Shown one piece after another: positions 27,084 through 34,827 of a stretch of DNA of 64,000 bases (position 1 is the first letter of the stretch; each line of letters begins with the position of its first letter). Both the position numbers and the translations under genes were made by a program. The stretch comes from Pelagimonas sp050633425 (lineage in GTDB: Bacteria > Pseudomonadota > Alphaproteobacteria > Rhodobacterales > Rhodobacteraceae). The notes beneath the pieces are model-generated. The model did not search any database. It saw nothing but the letters and a program-made list of their open reading frames with translations, and was not told where the DNA came from. The DNA lies in assembly GCF_050633425.1 (NCBI RefSeq), contig NZ_JBOEGM010000016.1:186001-250000 (forward strand), given 5' to 3'.

Positions 27084-28742
27084 ATGATCGGGCGCAAATC
27101 CCAAGATACGCCGGAGTTGGCTGAAGAGGCTCCGCAGAGCTTTGATGATTTTGCCTTGCAACTGGGCGATGTCATGCGGGGCGAACGGGCGACTCTGGGC
27201 AAATCTTTGCTCGATGTTCAACGTGAGTTGCGCATCAAAGCCAGCTATATTGCCGCCATCGAAAATTGTGATCCAACAGCCTTTGACACGCCCGGTTTTA
27301 TTGCCGGGTATGTGCGCTCTTACGCGCGCTACCTTGGAATGGATCCCGACGAAGCGTTTGACACCTTCTGCCAAGAAAGCGGATTTTCCGTTGCGCATGG
27401 CATGTCTGACAAAGCGTCGGTCGTCAAAAAATCCGAAGACAGCGCCTTGCGTCCACGCACCCGCGATCCGCTCGCGGAACCAACCATGGCCTATGCGCCG
27501 GTTGGCGATTCCGTTTTGTCACGCATCGAACCGGGGGCGATTGGGTCGTCCTTGGTGCTGATCGCGCTGATTGCCGGCATTGGTTATGGCGGCTGGACTG
27601 TGTTGCAAGAGGTGCAGCGCGTTCAAGTCACGCCGGTTGATCAAACTCCGGTGGTCCTGAGCGAGCTTGATCCGATTGATGCGGCGGGCACGGCGCGTGC
27701 TGTGCCTACGCCAACATCGGATGGGCCAACGATTGTTGCGGCTGCGCCGGATGGTGCAGGGGTGTTCACCCCGCCATCTTCAGAAGCATTTGACCGCCTG
27801 TATCGTCCGCAAGCCCTTGATGTTCCTGTGCTTGTTGCGCGCGACGCCCCGATTTCGACCCTCGACCCTGAAACTGTCGGTGTGTTTTCTGAAATGGCAC
27901 GCTCCGATCTGCCCCAGGTTCAGGACAGCAGCTTGGCCGCCGCCGCGTTGGCCCAGGGTTTGGCTGCGCATCCGGGGCAGACCGCTGTTGGCACGGCGCA
28001 CAATCCGGCCGTTTCTGGCCAAGGCGTGACGGTTGTTGCTGCGCGTCCTGCTTGGGTTCAGGTCAAGGATGAGGCCGGTGCGGTGCTGTATTCCGGTATT
28101 CTAAACGCCGGTGACACCTATGTTGTGCCGCGTGACGCCGCGACGCCGCGTATGCAAATTGGCGAATCCGGTGCGGTCTATTTTGCAGTCAACGGTACCA
28201 GCTTCGGCCCCGCGGGCCCAAATGGCACGGTCACCGAAAACGTATCGCTGCAAGCTCAGGACTTGATGGCGCGTTACACGCCTGTCAAAGCTGGCGCAGA
28301 CGCCGATCTTGAAACAGTTTTGGTTGAGCTGGACGTGAAATCGCGCTCTGCCGCTCCTGTTTTTGCGGCTGCCGCGACACCGACAATCCCCAAGGTTCTC
28401 GCCGATCCGCTTCCTGGGATCACCATTGTTGCCACGCGTGAAGCGTGGATTTTGGTGAAATCACCGTCGGGCACACGCATCCATGAGACGATTTTGAAAC
28501 CCGGTCAATCGTACCGTGTTCCGCAGACAGAACAGCCGCCGACAATTCGGACTGGCGATGCCGGGGCGATCTATTTTGCTGTGAATGGTCAGACGTTTGG
28601 CCCATATGGTGGCAATGGCGCGATTGCCGATAATCTTGCGTTGTCTGCCAGCAATGTGTCCTCCAAAATGGCGGTTGCAGACCTCACGCAAAACCCAACT
28701 TTGGCCAAAGTTGTGGCTGAGTTGAGCCTGTCTCAAAACTGA
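27084..28742 (+). CDS. RodZ-like helix-turn-helix membrane protein with two DUF4115 domains
   Basis: A 552-residue single-pass membrane protein. Residues 25-100 are a RodZ-type HTH (GDVMRGERATLGKSLLDVQ, RIKASYIAAIENCD, FIAGYVRSYARYLGMD). A membrane helix lies near residues 150-170 (SSLVLIALIAGIGYGGWTV), then a Pro/Ala/Thr-rich linker. Two similar C-terminal domains follow at about 310-395 and 445-520, each with ARxAWxxVK, GxxYxVP and AVYFAVNGxxFGPxGxNG. RodZ links MreB to the cell-wall elongation machinery; the role here is likely cell shape. Standard RodZ has one DUF4115, so the duplication is unusual. ispG follows. Confidence 0.87.
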   Translation: MIGRKSQDTPELAEEAPQSFDDFALQLGDVMRGERATLGKSLLDVQRELRIKASYIAAIENCDPTAFDTPGFIAGYVRSYARYLGMDPDEAFDTFCQESGFSVAHGMSDKASVVKKSEDSALRPRTRDPLAEPTMAYAPVGDSVLSRIEPGAIGSSLVLIALIAGIGYGGWTVLQEVQRVQVTPVDQTPVVLSELDPIDAAGTARAVPTPTSDGPTIVAAAPDGAGVFTPPSSEAFDRLYRPQALDVPVLVARDAPISTLDPETVGVFSEMARSDLPQVQDSSLAAAALAQGLAAHPGQTAVGTAHNPAVSGQGVTVVAARPAWVQVKDEAGAVLYSGILNAGDTYVVPRDAATPRMQIGESGAVYFAVNGTSFGPAGPNGTVTENVSLQAQDLMARYTPVKAGADADLETVLVELDVKSRSAAPVFAAAATPTIPKVLADPLPGITIVATREAWILVKSPSGTRIHETILKPGQSYRVPQTEQPPTIRTGDAGAIYFAVNGQTFGPYGGNGAIADNLALSASNVSSKMAVADLTQNPTLAKVVAELSLSQN

Positions 28743-28846
28743 TTTTCGCCAAAGCTCGATTGATGCAGACGCAGCGCTGGTAACAGCCGGTTGCGCGCTC
28801 TATGTAGTTTATTACAACATGCTTTGTTCCAAACAGGACCGGACTC

Positions 28847-29974
28847 ATGAGCCTCAATCACATCCGCCCGTGGCGCAATATTTACCGCCGCACGTCCCGC
28901 CAAATTATGGTTGGCAATGTGCCTGTCGGGGGGGATGCACCGATTTCTGTGCAAACCATGACCAACACGGTCACCACTGATATTGCAGGAACAATTGCGC
29001 AAGTTCAGGCCGCCGCCGATGCTGGGGCCGATATCGTTCGCGTCTCGGTGCCCGATGAAGACAGTGCAACGGCGCTCAAAGAGATTGTGCGCGAAAGCCC
29101 GGTACCGATCGTCGCCGATATCCATTTTCATTATCGCCGTGGTATCGAAGCGGCCGAAGCCGGTGCCGCCTGTTTACGGATCAATCCGGGCAATATCGGC
29201 TCTGAAGCGAGAATCAAGGAAGTGATCCAAGCGGCGCGGGATCACAATTGTTCGATCCGAATTGGCGTGAACGCAGGCAGCTTGGAAAAACATCTGCTGG
29301 AAAAATACGGTGAGCCATGCCCGGACGCGATGGTCGAAAGTGGGATGGATCACATCAAGATCCTGCAAGACCATGATTTCCATGAGTTTAAGATCAGCGT
29401 CAAAGCCTCTGATGTCTTTATGGCGGCAGCGGCTTATCAGCAATTGGCCGAACAAACCGACGCCCCGATCCACCTCGGTATCACCGAGGCAGGGGGGCTG
29501 ACCTCGGGCACGATCAAATCGGCGATTGGCATGGGCAATCTGCTTTGGATGGGGATCGGCGATACGATCCGCGTGAGCCTGTCAGCGGATCCGGTTGAAG
29601 AGGTCAAAGTCGGCTATGAAATCCTCAAATCCTTGGGGCTGCGCCATCGCGGTGTGAATATTATTTCTTGTCCCAGTTGCGCTCGGCAGGGGTTCGATGT
29701 GATCAAAACCGTCGAGACGTTAGAAAAACGCCTAGAGCATATCAAAACCCCGATGAGTCTGAGCATCATTGGCTGTGTTGTGAATGGTCCGGGAGAAGCG
29801 TTGATGACAGATGTCGGGTTTACCGGCGGCGGAGCCGGGAGCGGCATGGTCTATCTTGCGGGCAAAGCCAGCCACAAGATGAGCAACGACCAAATGGTCG
29901 AGCATATCATCGAAGAAGTAGAAAAACGTGCGGCACAGATTGATGCCCAAGCGGAGCTTGATGCGGCTGAATAG
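28847..29974 (+). CDS. ispG: 4-hydroxy-3-methylbut-2-enyl diphosphate synthase
   Basis: The penultimate enzyme of the methylerythritol phosphate isoprenoid pathway, a [4Fe-4S] enzyme converting MEcPP to HMBPP. The 375-residue protein has the TIM-barrel start VGNVPVGGDAPISVQTMTNT and the cluster cysteines in IISCPSCARQGFDV and the conserved IIGCVVNGPGEA. Length and single-domain form are those of proteobacterial IspG (GcpE). AGGA lies before the ATG. It is 104 bases downstream of the RodZ-like gene, the order rodZ-ispG being common in bacteria, and is closed by a terminator. Confidence 0.97.
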   Translation: MSLNHIRPWRNIYRRTSRQIMVGNVPVGGDAPISVQTMTNTVTTDIAGTIAQVQAAADAGADIVRVSVPDEDSATALKEIVRESPVPIVADIHFHYRRGIEAAEAGAACLRINPGNIGSEARIKEVIQAARDHNCSIRIGVNAGSLEKHLLEKYGEPCPDAMVESGMDHIKILQDHDFHEFKISVKASDVFMAAAAYQQLAEQTDAPIHLGITEAGGLTSGTIKSAIGMGNLLWMGIGDTIRVSLSADPVEEVKVGYEILKSLGLRHRGVNIISCPSCARQGFDVIKTVETLEKRLEHIKTPMSLSIIGCVVNGPGEALMTDVGFTGGGAGSGMVYLAGKASHKMSNDQMVEHIIEEVEKRAAQIDAQAELDAAE

Positions 29975-30010
29975 TTAGCGCTTAACGCGAAAGACAGTCG
30001 GTAATCTACG

Positions 30011-30043
30011 AAAGGCGCTCGGAAAAATCTCCAAGCGCCTTTT
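30011..30043 (+). terminator. ispG terminator
   Basis: AAAGGCGCT and AGCGCCTTT form a perfect 9-base stem with a 14-base loop and a short TTTT run, 36 bases after the ispG stop codon. It also faces the converging DsbA-like gene. Confidence 0.85.
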
Positions 30044-30055
30044 GCGTTGTTAACG

Positions 30056-30829
30056 TTATTTACGCAGCTCGGCCACGATTTCTTTCATTGCAGGAAGCGG
30101 CGCGTAACCACGTACCATTTGGTCACCAAAGGCAAAACTTGGCGTGCCGTTAATGCCCATTTTTTGGCCCAAAGCACGGGTCTCAGCAATCCGACGCGTC
30201 ACTTCTTCGCTTTCGGTTTCGGCCCAGATCGCATCGCCATCCAAACCCAAGGTTCCCGCCAAGCGCACCAATGGGCTTTTGCCTGGGTTGCCCTTCATCG
30301 CAATCAGCGCTTCGTGGACGGCTTTATAAGCTTCATCGCCGCCGACAATTTGGGTGGCGATTGCGAAACGGGCTGAGATCATAGAGGCCTCACCAAGGAT
30401 CGGGAACTCTTTGACGATCAAACGGATATTCCCGTCTTTTTCAATCAATTCAGCTACTTCCGGATGGGCTTTGCGGCAATAACCACAGCGGTAATCCAAA
30501 AACTCAACAATGGTCACATCGCCATCTGGATTGCCGTCAACAAAGCTATAGCCGTCATTATACAGGGCCTCAGCATTATCCGCGACAAGCGTTTCGTCGG
30601 CGCGTTCCTGTTGGGCAGCCTGCTGTTCTTCATACAACGCCGCGGCCTCAAAAATGACACCCGGGTTTTCAAGCAAATAGCCGCGCACAGCATCACCAAA
30701 GGCGGCGCGCTCAGCCTCTGACATGTTTTTTAGATCGAACCCCTCGGCCTGAGCGGAGCCTCCGATTGTCAGCATCAACGCGGCAGCACTGCTTAGCAAC
30801 ACCGATGATAGGGGGCGGGATTTGAACAT
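30056..30829 (-). CDS. DsbA-family thiol:disulfide oxidoreductase, periplasmic
   Basis: A 257-residue exported protein. From ATG 30829 (GGAGTG upstream) the signal peptide runs to about residue 28 (LTIGGSAQAEG). A short helical N-domain (AVRGYLLENPGVIFEAA) precedes a thioredoxin fold with active site CGYC near residues 115-118 in FLDYRCGYCRKAHPEV, and the cis-Pro loop NGTPSFAFGD. The arrangement matches the Com1/ScsC-like group, which may act as an oxidase or isomerase. It is downstream of the M48 peptidase gene on the same strand with a 19-base gap, suggesting an envelope protein-quality operon. Confidence 0.92.
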   Translation of the reverse strand: MFKSRPLSSVLLSSAAALMLTIGGSAQAEGFDLKNMSEAERAAFGDAVRGYLLENPGVIFEAAALYEEQQAAQQERADETLVADNAEALYNDGYSFVDGNPDGDVTIVEFLDYRCGYCRKAHPEVAELIEKDGNIRLIVKEFPILGEASMISARFAIATQIVGGDEAYKAVHEALIAMKGNPGKSPLVRLAGTLGLDGDAIWAETESEEVTRRIAETRALGQKMGINGTPSFAFGDQMVRGYAPLPAMKEIVAELRK

Positions 30830-30848
30830 GGTCACTCCAATCTTGATC

Positions 30849-32174
30849 TTAACGCCGACGCTTGGCCTGTTTTGATGCATGTAGCACATCTTGGGCACGC
30901 TGCCACGGGCTTGACCCACGCGGAAGGCGATCTACGGCGCGTTTTGCATGTAATTCGGCATCTTTGAACCGACCTTGAAGCGCATAGCGCTCTGCCGTCG
31001 CCAAAGAGGCCATCGCCGGTTGGTTGGTTTTCGCATAGGCGACGCTGAGGTCACGCAGGATGCGCGCGTCAGAAAAATCACGCCCCCGCGCTGCTTCCAA
31101 CGCTTTTAACGCGTCTTTTGGATGTCCTGCCGCCAACAATGATCGCCCAAGCCCGCCCAAGATCAATGGCTCACGCGGGGCGCGGTTGGCGGCTTTGCGA
31201 TAAACAGCAACCGCCTGATCAAATTTGCGTGATTCCAGCAATATCTGTCCCTTGAGCTCCATCAGATACGGATCCGTTGGGCGCAGGGCCAATGCCCCGT
31301 CGATCGCAGCAATCGCCTTTTTGAGATTAGAATCGCGGTGGTGGGCCACCGCTTGACGCATCAGTGCAATGTCTTTGCTTGCGCTGGATTTTGCTCGGCG
31401 CAGGGTCCAGCTTGGCGCACGTTTAAAGGCCGTCAGTTTACCGCGCATACGCTCAAACCAATATTGCGCATTGGGGTCGCGTTTGCCGCCCGGATTTGCG
31501 GCAACCAAGCCTTTAAGCGCTCTCAGACGGTCGCGGGTGAGCGGATGCGTGCGCATGTAAGGGTCTTGGCGCGATTGAGCGAGCGATTCCTGCCCACGAA
31601 ACAAATCCTGCACTTCAACCGCACCGCTTGGGTCAATCCCGGCGCGTTTCATATAGCGAACCGAGGAAATATCTGCCGCGGATTCTTCGGCGCGGGTATG
31701 GGCAAAAAGCAACCGTTGCGCCGATCCTTGTGTGCCAAGCGCAATGGCCGCCGCCGCTTTGCCGTTCCCCGTGGCCGCGCCCGCCGCCGCAGCGAGCGCC
31801 ATGCCCAAACCCGCAGCCGTCCGCGCAATCTGGGCGTTGCCCAAACGCCGGGTGATATGGCCGTTGGCGATATGGGCGGCTTCATGGGCGATCACAGCTT
31901 GCAAAGCAGGGGCGGTGTCCAATTTCATGATCAGACCGTAATTGATAAAAATGTGCCGGGTATCGGCAACAAACGCGTTCAGCGCGCTGTCATTCACAAC
32001 CAAAATCTGAATTTGCGACGCATTCAGACCGGCGGCTTGCAGGATCGGTGCGGCGATTTTTTTCAACGAATATTCAATATCCGCATCTCTGAGCAACGAA
32101 ATGCGCGCCTGTAGCGGGGTGGCGATTATCAGGGAAAGCGCGAAAAGGACGCTCATCAATCTAGGAAGGATCAT
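30849..32174 (-). CDS. M48-family metalloprotease with TPR repeats (BepA-like)
   Basis: A 441-residue periplasmic zinc protease. From ATG 32174 there is a signal peptide ending ATPLQA. The M48 catalytic domain has VIAHEAAHIANGH (HExxH) and the third ligand in EESAADISSVRYM; C-terminal tetratricopeptide-like repeats cover roughly residues 280-430 (IDGALALRPTDPYLMELKGQ, YRKAANRAPREPLILGGLG). This layout is that of BepA/YfgC, which checks assembly of LptD and other outer-membrane proteins. AGAGGCAG lies upstream. It is followed by the DsbA-like gene at 19 bases and divergent from an aminotransferase. Confidence 0.9.
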   Translation of the reverse strand: MILPRLMSVLFALSLIIATPLQARISLLRDADIEYSLKKIAAPILQAAGLNASQIQILVVNDSALNAFVADTRHIFINYGLIMKLDTAPALQAVIAHEAAHIANGHITRRLGNAQIARTAAGLGMALAAAAGAATGNGKAAAAIALGTQGSAQRLLFAHTRAEESAADISSVRYMKRAGIDPSGAVEVQDLFRGQESLAQSRQDPYMRTHPLTRDRLRALKGLVAANPGGKRDPNAQYWFERMRGKLTAFKRAPSWTLRRAKSSASKDIALMRQAVAHHRDSNLKKAIAAIDGALALRPTDPYLMELKGQILLESRKFDQAVAVYRKAANRAPREPLILGGLGRSLLAAGHPKDALKALEAARGRDFSDARILRDLSVAYAKTNQPAMASLATAERYALQGRFKDAELHAKRAVDRLPRGSSPWQRAQDVLHASKQAKRRR

Positions 32175-32231
32175 TGCGTTCTGCCTCTGCCACTCATAAG
32201 CCTCATTGAACGGCACAGTAGAGAGGGCGAC

Positions 32232-33389
32232 ATGCAAAATTCAAGACGCGGATTGGTTGATCCTTTTATTGTGATGGATGTGATGGAAGCCGCTCGCCAA
32301 GCCGAAGCCGACGGGCGCCACATCATTCACATGGAGGTGGGCCAGCCCAGCACCCCAGCCCCCGCCGCCGCGCGCGATGCGCTCAGCCGAGCCATGCAAG
32401 AGGACGCGCTGGGGTATACCGTTGCTCTGGGGATACCGGCCCTTCGACAACGCATCGCAAGCCTCTATAATGATTGGTATAATATCGACCTTGACCCAGA
32501 ACGTGTTGTGGTCACTCCGGGGTCATCCGGTGGGTTTGTGCTGGCCTTTACGGCGCTGTTTGATGCCGGTGACCGGGTGGCCTTGGGCGCGCCGGGCTAT
32601 CCGTCATATCGTCAGATTCTCAAGGCTCAGGATTTGGTCCCGGTTGAAATTCAGACCTCGGCAAAGAACCGCTTGCAACTGGTGCCCGATGATCTGGAAG
32701 GTGTGGATTACCAAGGCATCATGATCGCATCGCCAGCGAATCCCAGCGGCACGATGCTTGGCCGATCTGAACTGGCCGCGCTGATTGGGACGGCGCAGGA
32801 TCGCGGGGCGACCTTCCTGTCGGATGAAATCTATCATGGCATTGAATATGAAAAGAAAGCGGTCAGTGCGCTTGAGATTTCAGATGATGTGTGTGTGATC
32901 AACTCCTTCTCGAAATACTTCTCAATGACCGGCTGGCGCCTTGGGTGGTTGGTTTTGCCGGAACCACAGGTGAGACAGGTCGAACGCTTGGCGCAAAACA
33001 TGTTCATATGTGCGCCCCATGCGGCCCAGGTTGCCGCGCTTGGTGCCTTGGATGCCAAGGACGAACTTGAGGCGAATATGGATGTGTACCGCACCAATCG
33101 CGCCCTGATGCTAAGCGGGTTGCCTGCGGCCGGGTTTGATCGCATCGCGCCGCCCGATGGCGCGTTTTACGTCTATGCCGACATCAGTCACATCACTGAG
33201 GACAGCCGCGCCTTTGCCCGTGCGATTCTGGATGAGGTTGGGGTTGCGGTAACGCCGGGGATGGATTTTGACCAACAGCGCGGGGCAGGGACTTTGCGCT
33301 TTTCCTATGCCCGTGCCACCGCAGATATCACCGAAGGCTTGGAGCGGTTGCGCCGTTTTATGGTCCGCCATGGGCATGTTTCGGCTTGA
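32232..33389 (+). CDS. PLP-dependent class I/II aminotransferase
   Basis: A 385-residue cytoplasmic fold-type I aminotransferase. Seen: HMEVGQPSTPAP, YTVALGIPALRQRIA, PASPANPSGTM-type substrate loop (IMIASPANPSGTML), LSDEIYHGIEY, the PLP lysine in VINSFSKYFSMTGWRLGW, and the C-terminal arginine in LRFSYARAT. It belongs with the aspartate/aromatic aminotransferase subgroup I-gamma; the amino acid used cannot be decided. The ATG lies 58 bases from the divergent M48 gene with GAGAGGG upstream. Confidence 0.9.
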   Translation: MQNSRRGLVDPFIVMDVMEAARQAEADGRHIIHMEVGQPSTPAPAAARDALSRAMQEDALGYTVALGIPALRQRIASLYNDWYNIDLDPERVVVTPGSSGGFVLAFTALFDAGDRVALGAPGYPSYRQILKAQDLVPVEIQTSAKNRLQLVPDDLEGVDYQGIMIASPANPSGTMLGRSELAALIGTAQDRGATFLSDEIYHGIEYEKKAVSALEISDDVCVINSFSKYFSMTGWRLGWLVLPEPQVRQVERLAQNMFICAPHAAQVAALGALDAKDELEANMDVYRTNRALMLSGLPAAGFDRIAPPDGAFYVYADISHITEDSRAFARAILDEVGVAVTPGMDFDQQRGAGTLRFSYARATADITEGLERLRRFMVRHGHVSA

Positions 33390-33498
33390 TCGGTTCTCGG
33401 CTCTGGTCTGAACCGATCTGAGGCTGTTAAGATATCGCCAAGAGCGCCCGGCAAACGGGCCGTTGAGCAAACATAGGGTGTGAGGCCGGGTAAGCAGT

Positions 33499-34710
33499 AT
33501 GCTGAAATGGATAATAGCAGCGGCGCTGATGGGCGCGGGGAGTTTTGCGGCTGCCCAAGACAGCAGCGGCCTTGCCCGATATGAAAGTGGTGGTTTTAGC
33601 GATCCCTATTGGGGGGGCAGTACCGAGCTTGAACTGCAGCTCAGCCAGGGCGTGCCGTGGCGGGTCTTTACCCTAAGCGATCCTGCCCGTTTGATTTTGG
33701 ACTTCCGCGAAGTTGATTGGTCTGACGCAAATGCAGCCACTGTCGATCAGAGTGAGAAAATCACATCGGTGCGCATGGGGGCGTTTCGCCCCGGTTGGTC
33801 GCGGCTTGTGGCCGAGCTGGCGCAACCGATGAAGATCAAGGCGGCAGCGCTTGCGGTTGATCAAGACAGCGGCCGCGCCGCGCTAAATCTGACGCTGGAA
33901 GACGTCGACGCCGCCACGTTTCAAGACCTGTCCGGCATGCCCTTTGATCAGGTTTGGGACGTGCCGCAAACAGTGATCCGCCGCGCCAAACCGGCGGATG
34001 CCGACGCGCCGCTTACCATTGTGCTTGATCCCGGCCATGGAGGGATTGATCCCGGTGCCGAACGGGGGGGCAAAAACGAAGCGGGTCTGATGCTTTTGTT
34101 TGCCCAAGAGCTGCGCGACGTGTTGCTGCGTACCGGGGACTACGAAGTTGTTCTGACCCGGCAATCCGATACCTTTGTGTCGCTGGAGGGGCGCGTGGCC
34201 ATCGCCCATGATGTCGGCGCGGACCTGTTTATTTCATTGCATGCGGATGCCTTGGCGCAGGGGGTGGCGCATGGGGCGTCGGTCTATACTCTGGCGGCTG
34301 AGGCCTCTGACGCGGCCTCGGCGGCCTTGGCAGAACGCCATGATCGGGATGATTTGCTCTCTGGGATTGATCTCTCGGGCACCGACGATCGGGTTGCCCG
34401 CGTTTTGTTGGATCTGTCCCGGCTCGATAACACCCCACGTTCCGGTGCTTTGGCCCGCCATTTGGTCTCTGGCATTCGCAGCGCATTGGGGCAGGTTCAT
34501 AAACGCCCGCAACGCGAAGCCAGCTTTTCGGTCCTCAAGTCAGCAGATATCCCATCGGTTTTGATTGAACTTGGGTTTCTTTCGACACAGCGCGACCTTG
34601 AAAACCTACAAGACCCAGCATGGCGCGCCGGTATGGCCGCAGGCATCCGCGACGGGATCAACGCGTGGTCGCTGGAAGACGAGGCCTTGTCGCGGTTGCG
34701 CCGACAATGA
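33499..34710 (+). CDS. N-acetylmuramoyl-L-alanine amidase (AmiC type)
   Basis: A periplasmic peptidoglycan amidase of 403 residues that cuts the bond between muramic acid and the stem peptide, mainly for daughter-cell separation. A signal peptide ends near AAAQDSS, followed by an AMIN domain (about residues 35-145; VFTLSDPARLILDF) and an Amidase_3 domain (170-400) with zinc ligands in VLDPGHGGIDPG, KNEAGLML and FISLHADAL and the glutamate in VLIELGFLS. It sits directly ahead of PBP1A, a cell-wall pair. Confidence 0.94.
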   Translation: MLKWIIAAALMGAGSFAAAQDSSGLARYESGGFSDPYWGGSTELELQLSQGVPWRVFTLSDPARLILDFREVDWSDANAATVDQSEKITSVRMGAFRPGWSRLVAELAQPMKIKAAALAVDQDSGRAALNLTLEDVDAATFQDLSGMPFDQVWDVPQTVIRRAKPADADAPLTIVLDPGHGGIDPGAERGGKNEAGLMLLFAQELRDVLLRTGDYEVVLTRQSDTFVSLEGRVAIAHDVGADLFISLHADALAQGVAHGASVYTLAAEASDAASAALAERHDRDDLLSGIDLSGTDDRVARVLLDLSRLDNTPRSGALARHLVSGIRSALGQVHKRPQREASFSVLKSADIPSVLIELGFLSTQRDLENLQDPAWRAGMAAGIRDGINAWSLEDEALSRLRRQ

Positions 34711-34827
34711 GCCGACAATGACTGGGCCAATTTTGAAACGCCGCGTCGGCAATTCCCCGCGCGGATGTGTTTTGACCACGGCCAACATGCCGTATAATGA
34801 AACCAAGAGCAGATTTGGGGGTCAGAC

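Noticed and set aside
29974..29986. GTTAGCGCTTAAC after ispG, repeated in reverse at 50187-50199
   Set aside because: Looks like the LacI-type site at edd, but an extra base breaks the symmetry and both copies lie just after stop codons rather than in promoters. Treated as chance.
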